Shown here in pieces: positions 34,485-42,852 of a DNA stretch of 64,000 nt. This DNA is from Tabrizicola flagellatus (lineage in GTDB: Bacteria > Pseudomonadota > Alphaproteobacteria > Rhodobacterales > Rhodobacteraceae). The stretch covers positions 1 to 64,000 of the forward strand of contig NZ_VMDU01000014.1 of NCBI RefSeq assembly GCF_008271465.1. Reading direction: 5' to 3'. The translations under genes and the position numbers were made by a program. Each line of letters starts with the position of its first letter. Position 1 is the stretch's first letter. The notes beneath the pieces are model-generated. The model saw only the letters and a program-made list of their open reading frames with translations, made no database searches and was not told where the DNA came from.

Positions 34485-34898
34485 ATGCTGACCCCCTTCC
34501 ACCTGGCCTATCACGTCACCAGCCTGGACGAGGCCCGCGCCTTCTATGGCGGCGTCCTTGGCTGCCGCGAGGGGCGGAGCACGGAAACCTGGGTCGATTT
34601 CGACTTCTTCGGCCACCAGATCAGCCTGCATCTGGGCGAGCCGTTCCGGACGACGAACACCGGCAAGGTCGGCGACCATCTGGTGCCGATGCCGCATCTG
34701 GGGCTGGTCCTGCACCTGCCGGACTGGCGCGCCCTGGCCGACCGGCTGACGGGCGCCGGGGTGGAGTTCGTCCTGCCGCCGCAGGTGCGGTTTCACGGGC
34801 AGCCGGGGGAGCAGTGGACGATGTTCTTCCGCGATCCGAGCGGGAATCCGATCGAGGTGAAGGGGTTCGCGCGGATGGAGGCGGTGTTCGAGGGGTGA
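34485..34898 (+). CDS. VOC (glyoxalase/dioxygenase fold) family protein
   Basis: 137 residues. Vicinal oxygen chelate fold with FHLAYHVTSLDEARAFYGGVLGC at the start (first metal-ligand His), DFFGHQISLHLG in the middle and FFRDPSGNPIEVKGF at the end with the closing Glu. Members act as glyoxalases, dioxygenases or resistance proteins; a bacterial extradiol-type or lactoylglutathione-lyase-like role is possible but not decided by sequence. Divergent from metY. A short hairpin (GTCGG..CCGAC) at 34905-34922 follows the stop. Confidence 0.8.
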   Translation: MLTPFHLAYHVTSLDEARAFYGGVLGCREGRSTETWVDFDFFGHQISLHLGEPFRTTNTGKVGDHLVPMPHLGLVLHLPDWRALADRLTGAGVEFVLPPQVRFHGQPGEQWTMFFRDPSGNPIEVKGFARMEAVFEG

Positions 34899-34927
34899 TG
34901 GCGAGTCGGTCTGAAGTCCGACCTACG

Positions 34928-35194
34928 TCAGTAATGGTATCGGCACTGCGCGATGTCCAAGGTCTGATCGGCCGCCGACCCTGACACCCGATAGACCAGA
35001 CGGTGTTCGCTGGTGATGCGACGGGACCACCAGCCGGTGAGATCTCCCTTCAGCGGTTCGGGCTTGCCGGTGCCGGAGAAGGGATGGCGACGGCATTCCT
35101 CGATCAGGGAGTTCAGGCGGTGCAGCACCGTCGGGTCGGCGGTTTGCCAATGCAGGTAGTCGGCCCAGGCATGGGCGGCGAAGCGGAGTTTCAC
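34928..35194 (-). CDS. yoeB: Toxin YoeB (ribosome-dependent mRNA interferase)
   Basis: 88 residues. RelE/YoeB fold with FAAHAWADYLHWQ, the substrate loop FSGTGKPEPLKGDLTGWWSRRITSEHRLVYRV, and the C-terminal catalytic His-Tyr (CRYHY end, as in YoeB). It cleaves mRNA in the ribosomal A site. The start is GTG at 35194, overlapping the antitoxin stop as GTGA, the usual coupling in this operon type. The order is antitoxin then toxin. Confidence 0.92.
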   Translation of the reverse strand: MKLRFAAHAWADYLHWQTADPTVLHRLNSLIEECRRHPFSGTGKPEPLKGDLTGWWSRRITSEHRLVYRVSGSAADQTLDIAQCRYHY

Positions 35195-35439
35195 TCGATG
35201 GACCGCAACTCACCGCCGCCCGCGTCCAGTTCGGCGATGGCTTCGTGCAGGCGCTGTGCGTTCTTCGGCGAGGACAGGAGGTGCAGGGTTTCCTGGATGG
35301 CATCCCATTCGCCTTGGGCGACCATGACCACGGCCTCGCGCCCCGTGCGGGTGATGATCGCGGGATCACGGTCCTTGACCACGCGGTCCATGGTGGAGGC
35401 GAGGTTGTTGCGGGCGTCGGTGTAGGTGAGGATGGTCAT
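35191..35439 (-). CDS. yefM: Antitoxin YefM (Phd/YefM family)
   Basis: 82 residues. The N-terminal Phd/YefM DNA-binding fold starts ILTYTDARNNLASTMDRVVKDRDPAIITRTGREAVVMVAQGEWD, and the C-terminal tail (LHEAIAELDAGG) should wrap the toxin. It neutralises YoeB and autorepresses the operon with YoeB as co-repressor. The upstream region contains three evenly spaced operator-like hexamers (35451-35480). Confidence 0.93.
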   Translation of the reverse strand: MTILTYTDARNNLASTMDRVVKDRDPAIITRTGREAVVMVAQGEWDAIQETLHLLSSPKNAQRLHEAIAELDAGGGELRSIE

Positions 35440-35450
35440 CGGGCTCTCCT

Positions 35451-35480
35451 TGTGCAAGGATATGTGCAGGATACTGTACA
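35451..35480 (-). promoter_or_regulatory. YefM-YoeB operator: three hexamers at 12-bp spacing
   Basis: TGTGCA at 35451-35456, TGTGCA at 35463-35468 and TGTACA at 35475-35480 lie 12 bases apart centre to centre, 12 bases before the yefM start. From memory, the E. coli YefM-YoeB operator consists of TGTACA cores with the same 12-bp spacing. The third core is a perfect match to that motif. Confidence 0.7.
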
Positions 35481-35598
35481 TGTCAAGAGTTGCGCATCGA
35501 TTGGGCATCCGGTGCGCTGTAGCGCACCCTGCGATGCGTTTTCGGTTGCGCTTCCGACGCGGGCGGCCAACTCTGCGCCTCTGGCGAGGGAGTGGCGA

Positions 35599-37404
35599 AT
35601 GGCAACGGAATCCGCGGGTGTCGATCTGGTTTCGGTGGTCACGCTGCTGGGCGCGGCGGTCGTGGCGGTGCCGGTTTTCAAGCGGATAGGCCTCGGGTCC
35701 GTCCTGGGCTATCTGGCCGCCGGGCTGGCGATCGGGCCGTTCGGCCTTGGGCTCTTTTCCGACCCGATGGCGATCCTGCATGTCGCGGAACTGGGCGTCG
35801 TCATGTTCCTGTTCATCATCGGGCTGGAGATGGAGCCCTCGAAGCTCTGGTCCATGCGGCGCGACATCTTCGGGCTGGGGCTGGTGCAGGTGCTCATCTG
35901 CATCGCGGTCCTGAGCCTGGTGGGCTTTGCGCTGGGCTATCCCTATGCCAGTTCGCTGATCGCGGGGGCCGGGTTCACGCTGACCTCGACCGCCATCGTG
36001 ATGCAGATGTTGCAGGAGCGCGGCGACATCAGCGCGCCGAAGGGGCAGCGGATCGTGTCGATCCTGCTCTTGGAGGACCTGGCCATCGTGCCGCTTCTCG
36101 CGCTGGTGGCCTTCCTGGCGCCGGGGGGCGAGGAGGTGACGCTGGCCGACCGGCTGATCGGGGTGGGCATCGGCCTTGGCGCCATCGCGGCGCTGGTGGT
36201 GGCGGGGATCTACCTTCTGAACCCGATGTTCCGGCTGCTTGCGGCCAGCCGTGCGCGCGAGGTGATGACGGCGGCGGCGCTGCTGGTCGTCCTGGGCGCG
36301 GCGCTGTGGATGCAGCTGGGGGGCCTTTCGGCGGCGATGGGGGCGTTCCTTGCCGGCGTGCTTCTGTCGGAATCGAGCTTCCGCCACCAGCTGGAGGCGG
36401 ACGTGGAGCCGTTCCGGGGCATCCTCCTGGGCCTGTTCTTCCTGGCGGTCGGCATGGCGCTGGACCTGTCGGTGATCGCGGAAAACTGGGGACTGGTCGC
36501 GGTTTCGGTCCTGGCCTTCATGGTGCTGAAGTCGGCGATCATCTACGGCGTGGCGCGGCTGATGCAGGCCCCCCATGCCGAGGCGCTGGAGCGGATGGTG
36601 CTGATGGCGCAGGGCGGCGAGTTCGCCTTTGTCCTTTACTCGGCGGCGCTGGCGGTGGGGCTTCTGGGCGTGACCGAGAACGCGATCCTGAACGCCATCA
36701 TCATCGTCTCGATGGTGCTGACGCCGCTGATGGTGATCCTGCATGACCGCTTTCGCCCGGTGGCGCCGGTCTCGGCCGAGGGGCTCGAGGCGCCGGAAGG
36801 GTTGTCGGGCACGGTCCTGATCATCGGCTTCGGGCGGTTCGGGCAGATCGCGAGCCAGCCACTCCTGGCGCGGCGCTGTGCCATCACCATCATCGACGAT
36901 GACCCCGAGATGATCCGTGCGGCGGAAACCTTCGGCTTCAAGGTCTGGTTCGGCGACGGCACGCGGCTGGACATCCTGCATGCCGCCGGGGCGCAGACGG
37001 CGCGGGCGGTGGTGATCGCCACCGACAAGCGCGAGGTGACGACGCGGATCGCGAAACTGGTGCGGGACGAGTTCCCGAACGCGGTGATCCTGGCCCGCGC
37101 CTTCGACCGGGAACATGCGCTGGAACTGATCCGGGAAGGCGTGGACCACCAGATGCGCGAGGTGTTCCATTCCGCGCTGGCGCTGGGCAGCGAGGTGCTG
37201 GAGGTGCTGGGGGTGGATCCCGACGAGATCGCCGAGATCGCCGAGGGCGTGCGCAAGCGCGATGCCGAGCGGCTGGCGCTGCAGACGACGGGCGACATCT
37301 ATTCCGGCACGAGCCTGCTGCTGGGCAATGCCGGCCATGCCGCCGGAACGCAGAAGCCGGCCGCCGGTCGGGAACCCGGCGCAGCCGAGCCGGCGGCAAG
37401 CTAG
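35599..37404 (+). CDS. Cation:proton antiporter, KefB/KefC type (CPA2 family)
   Basis: 601 residues from the ATG at 35599. The N-terminal half is a CPA2 exchanger with about 12 membrane helices (GLGSVLGYLAAGLAIGPFGLGL, FTLTSTAIVMQMLQERGD, LLLEDLAIVPLLALVAF with the key Glu-Asp). The C-terminal half is a TrkA-N/KTN domain (GTVLIIGFGRFGQIASQPLL near 405, with IIDDDPEMI), which binds NAD and gates the channel. KefB/C release K+ when glutathione adducts bind. The longer upstream frame overlaps the toxin-antitoxin operon and is not used. The stop TAG overlaps the convergent thioesterase stop in a shared CTAG. Confidence 0.92.
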   Translation: MATESAGVDLVSVVTLLGAAVVAVPVFKRIGLGSVLGYLAAGLAIGPFGLGLFSDPMAILHVAELGVVMFLFIIGLEMEPSKLWSMRRDIFGLGLVQVLICIAVLSLVGFALGYPYASSLIAGAGFTLTSTAIVMQMLQERGDISAPKGQRIVSILLLEDLAIVPLLALVAFLAPGGEEVTLADRLIGVGIGLGAIAALVVAGIYLLNPMFRLLAASRAREVMTAAALLVVLGAALWMQLGGLSAAMGAFLAGVLLSESSFRHQLEADVEPFRGILLGLFFLAVGMALDLSVIAENWGLVAVSVLAFMVLKSAIIYGVARLMQAPHAEALERMVLMAQGGEFAFVLYSAALAVGLLGVTENAILNAIIIVSMVLTPLMVILHDRFRPVAPVSAEGLEAPEGLSGTVLIIGFGRFGQIASQPLLARRCAITIIDDDPEMIRAAETFGFKVWFGDGTRLDILHAAGAQTARAVVIATDKREVTTRIAKLVRDEFPNAVILARAFDREHALELIREGVDHQMREVFHSALALGSEVLEVLGVDPDEIAEIAEGVRKRDAERLALQTTGDIYSGTSLLLGNAGHAAGTQKPAAGREPGAAEPAAS

Positions 37405-37859
37405 GGCCGCGCCACGGGGCGGCGGTCGGGGCGGTCGGCGGGTTCGGGCGGGGCCATCAGGCTTTCGAGTTTCGCCTTCACCTCGGGCGGCCAGGGCATC
37501 GAGGTGTGCTTGTCGAGCCAGCTTGCCGCCAGCACCTGTTCCACCGACCAGCGGTGTTCCTCGCCGCAGTGGATGGTGTGGTGGAGCCTGACCGAGGACT
37601 GGCCGACCTTCAGGATCGAGATGCGGAAGGTCAGCCTGTCGCCGAAGAAGGAGGGCTTGGAGAAGTCGCAGGACAGGTGGACGGTGGGCGTGCCCCAGCG
37701 TTCGTTCCAGATGATCTCGTGCCAGGGCCAGCCGATATGGGCCCAGAATTCCTCGACCACGCCGTTGAGGATGTTGAGATAGGCCGGATAGTAGGCGGTG
37801 CCCGAGATGTCGCAATCGCCGAAATGCAGCATGCGGTCGGTGGTGTAGCAGACGGTCAT
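37401..37859 (-). CDS. Acyl-CoA thioesterase, hot-dog fold (4-hydroxybenzoyl-CoA thioesterase-like)
   Basis: 152 residues from the ATG at 37859. Hot-dog fold with LHFGDCDISGTAYYPAYLNILNGVVEEFWAHIG near the start, where the Asp in DCDISGTAYYP is the expected catalytic residue, and a strand-rich remainder with LHHTIHCGEEHRW. These enzymes hydrolyse aryl- or acyl-CoA thioesters; the substrate is not predictable here. Its last four bases (CTAG) also carry the stop of the convergent antiporter gene. The 204 bases upstream contain a short GGGGGCG..CGCCCCC hairpin (37938-37954) and no gene. Confidence 0.85.
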   Translation of the reverse strand: MTVCYTTDRMLHFGDCDISGTAYYPAYLNILNGVVEEFWAHIGWPWHEIIWNERWGTPTVHLSCDFSKPSFFGDRLTFRISILKVGQSSVRLHHTIHCGEEHRWSVEQVLAASWLDKHTSMPWPPEVKAKLESLMAPPEPADRPDRRPVARP

Positions 37860-38063
37860 TCCTGTCTCCCCTTTTGCGGTCAGGGTGGGCAAGGGCGCGG
37901 CGGAGATCAAGCTCCGGTCGCTGGGACCGCGGTGCGCGGGGGCGCTTCGCCCCCCCCCGCCGATCAGGCTCTGGGACCTGTGGCGAACGTGATCGGCCCC
38001 CCGCGTGTATCTTGAACAGGGCAAGCAGCACCTGCACCTCGCCAGGTCGGGCGGGGTGGCTGT

Positions 38064-38969
38064 CTAGCCGCGTTGCAGCTTGACGGGCTCGGAGCGGGCG
38101 AGGCGCAGGAAATGCGCGATGTAGGGTTTGGCGGCGTCCTCCTCGCGCGTGGCGGCATACATGCGTTTCGTCACCGGGTCGGGGCCGAGGGGGCGGGTGA
38201 TGTAGTCGGCGTTGGTCCTGACCTCGCGCATAACCCAGTCGGGCAGGACCGCCACGCCGCGGTTCGAGCCGACGAGCATCAGGATCACCGCCGTCAGTTC
38301 CGCCGTCCGTTGCGCCCGGGGCTCGACCTTGGCCGGGGTCAGCACTTCGGTGAACACGTCCAGCTTGTCGCGTCCCACGGGGTAGGTGATGAGCACCTGG
38401 TCGCGGAAATCCTCGGCGGTGATGAAGTCCCTTGCGGAGAGCGGGTTCTGCGACGAGGCGACGAAGGTCGGGTGGTAGTCGAACAGGGGGTGGAACACGA
38501 TCCCCGGCGGCGGTTCGCGGTCGGAGGAGATGACGAGGTCCACATCCTCGCGGTGCAGCGCGGGCAGGGCCTCGAAGGCGAGGCCGGCGCGGATGTCAAC
38601 GTCGATCTCGGGCCAGGCGTGGCGGAACAGCTCCAGCACCGGGAACAGCCAGTCGAAACAGGCGTGGCACTCGATGGCGATGTGCAGGCGGCCCGTGCGC
38701 CCGGCGCGAAGGGAGCGGAATTCCTCCTCCATCGCGTCGATTTCGGGCAGGATGCGTTCGGCGGCGCGCAGCATCCGCAGGCCCGCCGCCGAGAGCCGCA
38801 TGGGTTTCGAGCGGCGCACGAACAGCTCCATCCCCGCCTGGTCCTCCAGCCCCTTGACCTGATGCGACAGCGCGGACTGCGTCATGTTCAGCATGTCGGC
38901 GGCGCGCGCGAGCCCCCCGGCCTGCTGGATCGCCCGGATCGTGCGCAGGTGGCGCAGCTCGATATACAT
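38064..38969 (-). CDS. metR: LysR-type regulator, MetR-like
   Basis: 301 residues. The LysR winged helix begins YIELRHLRTIRAIQQAGGLARAADMLNMTQSALSHQVKGLED; the SALSHQ wording is typical of MetR rather than other LysR proteins. The effector domain follows. MetR activates methionine genes with homocysteine as co-effector. It is divergent from metF with 85 bases between starts, the standard arrangement for MetR and its target. A long dyad in that gap (38989-39014) is the likely site. Confidence 0.88.
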   Translation of the reverse strand: MYIELRHLRTIRAIQQAGGLARAADMLNMTQSALSHQVKGLEDQAGMELFVRRSKPMRLSAAGLRMLRAAERILPEIDAMEEEFRSLRAGRTGRLHIAIECHACFDWLFPVLELFRHAWPEIDVDIRAGLAFEALPALHREDVDLVISSDREPPPGIVFHPLFDYHPTFVASSQNPLSARDFITAEDFRDQVLITYPVGRDKLDVFTEVLTPAKVEPRAQRTAELTAVILMLVGSNRGVAVLPDWVMREVRTNADYITRPLGPDPVTKRMYAATREEDAAKPYIAHFLRLARSEPVKLQRG

Positions 38970-38988
38970 GAATGAACCTCATGAAGAT

Positions 38989-39014
38989 CGTGAGAACTAT
39001 GAATTTGTCTCACG
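38989..39014. promoter_or_regulatory. Candidate MetR operator between metR and metF
   Basis: CGTGAGA at 38989-38995 and its exact complement TCTCACG at 39008-39014 are separated by 12 bases, a spacing suited to a LysR dimer-of-dimers site. It lies midway between the divergent starts. It does not match the enteric MetR consensus (TGAA-N5-TTCA). Confidence 0.5.
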
Positions 39015-39054
39015 CAAACCGATCTGCGACAAGGGGGCATCGAAGGAGACCATC

Positions 39055-39921
39055 ATGCCCACCCCGCGCATCAGTTTCGAATTCTTCCCGCCGCAGTCGC
39101 TGGACGCCTCGTTCCGGCTGTGGGAGACGGTGCAGGCGCTGGCGCCCTTGCAGCCCTCGTTCGTCTCGGTGACCTATGGCGCGGGCGGCACGACGCGGAC
39201 GCTGACGCATGAGGCGGTCTCGACCATCCATCGCAACTATGGCCTGCCGGTCGCGGCGCACCTGACCTGCGTCGATGCCACCCGGACCGAGACGCTGGCC
39301 ATCGCCGAGGCCTATGCGGCCGCCGGCGTGACCGAGATCGTCGCGCTGCGCGGCGATGCGCCGAAGGGGGCGCAGCGCTTCGTGCCGCATCCCCTGGGCT
39401 TTGCCAATTCGGTGGAACTGGTGGAAAAGCTCGCGCGCACCGGCAAGTTCAGGATCCGCGTCGGCGCCTATCCCGAGCCGCATCCGGACGCGGCCGATGC
39501 CAGCGCGGACGTGACCTGGCTGAAGCGCAAGATCGACGCGGGCGCATCGAGCGCGATCACCCAGTTCTTCTTCGAGGCCGACACCTTCTTCCGCTTCCGC
39601 GATGCCTGCGCGAAGGCGGGGATCGACGCCCCGATCATCCCCGGCATCCTGCCGATCACCTCGTGGGAGGGTGCGAAGAAATTCGCCCGGCGCTGCGGCA
39701 CCTCGATCCCGCAGAGGCTGGACGAGGCCTTTGCCACCGCCGCCCGTGACGGGCGCGAGGAGCTTCTGGCGCTGACCCAGTGCACGCAGCTTTGCGACAA
39801 GCTGATCCAGGGCGGGGTGGAGGATCTGCACTTCTACACGCTGAACCGTCCGCACCTTACCCGCGAGGTCGTCCATGCCCTGGGCATCAAGCCCGAGGTG
39901 GTGCTGGAGAAGGTGGCCTGA
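39055..39921 (+). CDS. metF: 5,10-methylenetetrahydrofolate reductase
   Basis: 288 residues from the ATG at 39055 with GAAGGAGA eight bases upstream. TIM-barrel flavoprotein: SFEFFPPQ at the N-terminus with the catalytic Glu, VSVTYGAGGTTRTLTHE, VAAHLTCVDATRTE, and LHFYTLNRPHLTREV near the C-terminus. It reduces methylene-THF to methyl-THF for methionine synthesis. Regulated by divergent MetR. An intrinsic terminator follows at 39958-40009. Confidence 0.95.
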   Translation: MPTPRISFEFFPPQSLDASFRLWETVQALAPLQPSFVSVTYGAGGTTRTLTHEAVSTIHRNYGLPVAAHLTCVDATRTETLAIAEAYAAAGVTEIVALRGDAPKGAQRFVPHPLGFANSVELVEKLARTGKFRIRVGAYPEPHPDAADASADVTWLKRKIDAGASSAITQFFFEADTFFRFRDACAKAGIDAPIIPGILPITSWEGAKKFARRCGTSIPQRLDEAFATAARDGREELLALTQCTQLCDKLIQGGVEDLHFYTLNRPHLTREVVHALGIKPEVVLEKVA

Positions 39922-39957
39922 GTTTCGGCCCCCGCGGGGCCAACCGTCGTCTCCCTG

Positions 39958-40009
39958 GGCGGCTTTCCGACCTGACCCGAGCAGGTGCCCGGAAAGCCGC
40001 CAATTTTTT
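39958..40009 (+). terminator. Intrinsic terminator of metF
   Basis: A perfect 12-bp stem, GGCGGCTTTCCG against CGGAAAGCCGCC, with an inner hairpin (ACCTGA..GCAGGT) and followed by AATTTTTTG. It lies 36 bases after the metF stop and is one of the few T-tailed terminators in the window. Confidence 0.9.
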
Positions 40010-40069
40010 GTCCGTTGCCCATCAGGGCATATCGGCTAATCTCGCGCCGATCCTTGCCCCGGAACCCCC

Positions 40070-40510
40070 ATGCCCAAGCTTGTTACCCTTCTGAACGGCC
40101 CGAACCTGAACCTGCTGGGCCTGCGCCAGCCGGAAATCTATGGCCGCGAGACGCTGGAGGACGTGGCCGCCAAGGTCTCGGACCTGGGCGAGGAACTGGG
40201 GCTGCGGGTCAAGGCGCTGCAGTCGAACCACGAGGGGCAGCTGGTGGACTGGATCCACGAGGCGCGGGGCACCTCGGCCGGGATCATCATCAATCCGGGC
40301 GCCTATTCGCATACCTCGGTCGCGATCCTGGATGCGCTGAATGCCTATGAGGGGCCGGTGATCGAGGTGCATATCTCGAACATCCACAAGCGCGAGGCGT
40401 TTCGGCATCACTCTTACGTCTCGGCGCGGGCCGACGGGGTGATCGCGGGCTGCGGGACCGAGGGCTATCTTCTGGCCCTGCGGCGGATCGCATCGCTCTT
40501 GAAGGCATGA
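40070..40510 (+). CDS. aroQ: 3-dehydroquinate dehydratase, type II
   Basis: 146 residues. Type II dehydroquinase fold: [18 protein letters not shown] at the N-terminus with the catalytic Tyr loop, then [34 protein letters not shown] and [20 protein letters not shown] with the active-site His and Asn residues. It performs the third step of the shikimate pathway. The stop overlaps the next ATG (ATGA). Confidence 0.96.
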   Translation: MPKLVTLLNGPNLNLLGLRQPEIYGRETLEDVAAKVSDLGEELGLRVKALQSNHEGQLVDWIHEARGTSAGIIINPGAYSHTSVAILDALNAYEGPVIEVHISNIHKREAFRHHSYVSARADGVIAGCGTEGYLLALRRIASLLKA

Positions 40511-41790
40511 GCGACAGGTTCCGCTGGCACCCCGCCGCCCGGCTGTTCGACAGCACTGGGGGTGAGGTTCTGCGCGTGGGCCCCCCACCTCCATCGTCGG
40601 GGCAGTGCCCCGACCCCCACCAGGGGGAGGGGAGGCGCCCGGATCGGCCGGTCGGGGCGGTCATGCCCGACAGTGCCGCGGGCCTGGCCGCCGCCATCGG
40701 GCATCCGGCCTTCCGCATCGGCGCGCCCGATGAGCCGCCGCCCGATGGGCACGAGGTGCCGGTGCTGGAGACGCTGACCTCGGGGTCGATGGGCCGGCCG
40801 CGCCGGATCCGGCGGACGCAAGGGTCCTGGACGGCGAGTTTTGCTGTGAACGCGCGTTTCGGCATCGGCCCCGGTGCGCGGGTGGCGGTGCCGGGGCGGC
40901 TGGTGCATTCGCTGTCGCTGTACGGCGCGGTCGAGGGGCTGCATCTGGGGGCCGAGGTGCATCTTCTGGCGGACCTGCGCCCCGACCGGCAGCGGCAGGC
41001 GCTGGCCGAGCGGCGGATCACCCATCTTTACGCCACGCCCGCGCAGCTGCGGCTGATGCTGGGTCCCGGAGCCCTTCCCGACCTGCAGCTGATCCTGATC
41101 GGCGGGTCGAAGCTCGACAGCGCCTTGCGCGCGGGGCTGGCGGCGCTCGCGCCGGGGGCGGAGCTGCGCGAGTTCTACGGCGCGGCCGAGACGAGTTTCG
41201 TCACGCTGGCCGATGCCGCGACGCCCGAGGCGTCGGTCGGGCGGCCCTATCCGGGGGTGGCGCTGCGGCTGGACGCGGACGGCACGATCTGGGTGCAAAG
41301 CCCCTATCTCTTCCTCGGATATGCCGGCGAGGGCGGGGGTGAGGCCGGTTCCGGCGCGGCCCCCTCCCCCCTCGTGGGGGAGGGAGGGGGTGGGGGGGCC
41401 TCGGCTGCGCGCTGGCGCGAGGGCTGGCTTTCGGTGGGCGAGGTGGGCCGGCTTGAGGAAGGGTTCCTTACCTTGCGCGGGCGGGCGGGGCGGATGGTGA
41501 CGGTGGCCGACCAGAACGTCTTTCCCGAAGAGATCGAGGATTTCCTTCTTGGCCTGCCCGGCGTTGTGCGCGCCGCCGTTCTGGCGCTACCGGATTCCGC
41601 GCGCGGACACCGGCTGGTCGCCGTGGTGCAGGGCGACCGGGCAGCGGAGGTGGCGATCCTGGCCGCGCTGCGGGCCGAGCTTGGCCCCACCAGGGCGCCG
41701 AGGGCGGTGGTCTGGCGGGAGGACTGGCCGGTGCTTGCCTCGGGCAAGACCGACCTGCGCGCGCTGGAGGCCGCGCTGTGGCCCGCCTGA
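40507..41790 (+). CDS. AMP-binding acyl-CoA-synthetase-like protein carrying palindromic inserts
   Basis: 427 residues, shorter than the usual 500-plus. Adenylation motifs are present in modified form: [14 protein letters not shown] as the P-loop (with Arg replacing the usual Lys), [39 protein letters not shown], and a C-terminal ASGKTDL Lys. Two unusual low-complexity stretches, about residues 22-48 and 274-298, are encoded by GC-rich palindromic DNA. Coupled to aroQ upstream (ATGA) and to the thiolase downstream (13-base overlap). Context suggests it activates a carboxylate in biotin-related metabolism, as its neighbours resemble B. subtilis yhfT-yhfS-yhfU. Confidence 0.72.
   Translation: MSDRFRWHPAARLFDSTGGEVLRVGPPPPSSGQCPDPHQGEGRRPDRPVGAVMPDSAAGLAAAIGHPAFRIGAPDEPPPDGHEVPVLETLTSGSMGRPRRIRRTQGSWTASFAVNARFGIGPGARVAVPGRLVHSLSLYGAVEGLHLGAEVHLLADLRPDRQRQALAERRITHLYATPAQLRLMLGPGALPDLQLILIGGSKLDSALRAGLAALAPGAELREFYGAAETSFVTLADAATPEASVGRPYPGVALRLDADGTIWVQSPYLFLGYAGEGGGEAGSGAAPSPLVGEGGGGGASAARWREGWLSVGEVGRLEEGFLTLRGRAGRMVTVADQNVFPEEIEDFLLGLPGVVRAAVLALPDSARGHRLVAVVQGDRAAEVAILAALRAELGPTRAPRAVVWREDWPVLASGKTDLRALEAALWPA
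40573..40642. repeat. GC-rich palindromic element, family 2, copy 1 (inside the ligase gene)
   Basis: Contains GTCGGGGCAGTGCCCCGAC, a perfect 19-base dyad, and ACCAGGGGGAGGGGAGG, a block shared with copies 2 and 3. It stays in frame and encodes a Pro/Gly-rich stretch in the ligase near residues 22-45. Confidence 0.65.
41358..41400. repeat. GC-rich palindromic element, family 2, copy 2 (inside the ligase gene)
   Basis: Arms GGCCCCCTCCCCCC and GGAGGGGGTGGGGGGGCC enclose CTCGTGGGGGAGG. It encodes [15 protein letters not shown] within the ligase, between the adenylation motifs ending LFLGYAG and beginning WLSVGE, where homologues have only a short loop. Confidence 0.65.
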
Positions 41791-42848
41791 TCGCCGCCCG
41801 GCGGACGGCGGTTGTCCCGCGCGGGGGGGCCTTCGCGCGCCTCAGGATCGAGGATCTGGCCGCGCCGGTGCTGACCGCCTGTCTGGCCGATGCCGGGATC
41901 GGGCCGGGGCGGGTGGACGAGGTGATCCTGTCGAACGCTCTTGGCGCCGGGGGCAATCCGGCGCGGCGGGCGGCGCTGGCGGCGGGGCTGCCCGAGCGGG
42001 TCGCGGGGCTGACCATCGACCGGCAATGCGCGGGGGGGCTGGATGCGATCCTGCTGGCGCGGGCGCTGGTGGACAGCGGCGCGGTCGAGGTCGTGCTGGC
42101 CGGCGGCGTCGAAAGCTATTCCCGCCGCCCCTTGCGGCTGGCGACCGACCCGGACGGCGGCCCGCCGGTGCCTTACGACGAGGCGCCCTTCACCCCCTGG
42201 CCCGACCGGGACCCCGGGATGGCCGAGGCCGCCGAGGCGCTGGCCCGGCGCCTGGGGATCGGGCGCGCCCGGCAGGAGGCCTGGGCGGCGGAGAGCCATG
42301 CGAAGGCCGTCGCTGCCGATCTGTCGGCGGAGATCGTGGCGCTGAACGGGGTCGCGCGCGACGCCTTTCCGCGCCTTTTGACGCCGAAACTCATGGCCCG
42401 TGCCCCGGTCCTGACCGGCAGCCTCACCGCGGCCACGGCGGCGGTGGCGGCGGATGCGGCGGCGGTCTGCCTCGTCGTCTCGGACCGGATCGGGGCGGGG
42501 CGGGGGCTGGCGATCCTGTCGGGCGCAACGGTTGGTGGCACCCCGGAGGAGCCGGGCCTTGCGCCGGTCGCGGCGATCCGGCGCATCTGGGACGGCGAGC
42601 CGCTGGCCCAGGCCGAGATCATGGAGGCCTATGCGGTGCAGGCGCTGGCGGTGATCGACGCGGCGGGTCTTGACCCGGCAATCGTCAATCCCGGCGGCGG
42701 GGGGCTTGCGCGCGGGCATCCCGTGGGGGCGTCAGGGGCGATCCTTGCGGTGCGGCTGTTCCACGGACTGCGGAAGGGCCGGGGCCTTGCCGCCATCGCC
42801 GCCGCCGGAGGGATCGGCACGGCGCTTCTGGTCGAGGCGCCGGCCTGA
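41778..42848 (+). CDS. Thiolase-like protein lacking the second catalytic Cys
   Basis: 356 residues from a GTG at 41778, overlapping the ligase by 13 bases. The first Cys of thiolases is present (DRQCAGGLDA), as is the His in GGGLARGHPVGASGA. The usual NEAFA motif reads MEAYA, and the final Cys-containing motif is GLAAIAAAGGIGTALL with no Cys. This suggests acyl transfer without normal Claisen chemistry. It ends four bases before the convergent bioY gene. The B. subtilis counterpart arrangement (yhfS beside a BioY gene) suggests a biotin-linked role that is not established. Confidence 0.75.
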   Translation: MARLIAARRTAVVPRGGAFARLRIEDLAAPVLTACLADAGIGPGRVDEVILSNALGAGGNPARRAALAAGLPERVAGLTIDRQCAGGLDAILLARALVDSGAVEVVLAGGVESYSRRPLRLATDPDGGPPVPYDEAPFTPWPDRDPGMAEAAEALARRLGIGRARQEAWAAESHAKAVAADLSAEIVALNGVARDAFPRLLTPKLMARAPVLTGSLTAATAAVAADAAAVCLVVSDRIGAGRGLAILSGATVGGTPEEPGLAPVAAIRRIWDGEPLAQAEIMEAYAVQALAVIDAAGLDPAIVNPGGGGLARGHPVGASGAILAVRLFHGLRKGRGLAAIAAAGGIGTALLVEAPA

Positions 42849-42852
42849 GGCG

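Noticed and set aside
35191-38037. A minus-strand frame of 948 codons covering the antiporter gene
   Set aside because: Only its last 82 codons are a gene (yefM). The rest is antisense to the KefC-like gene.
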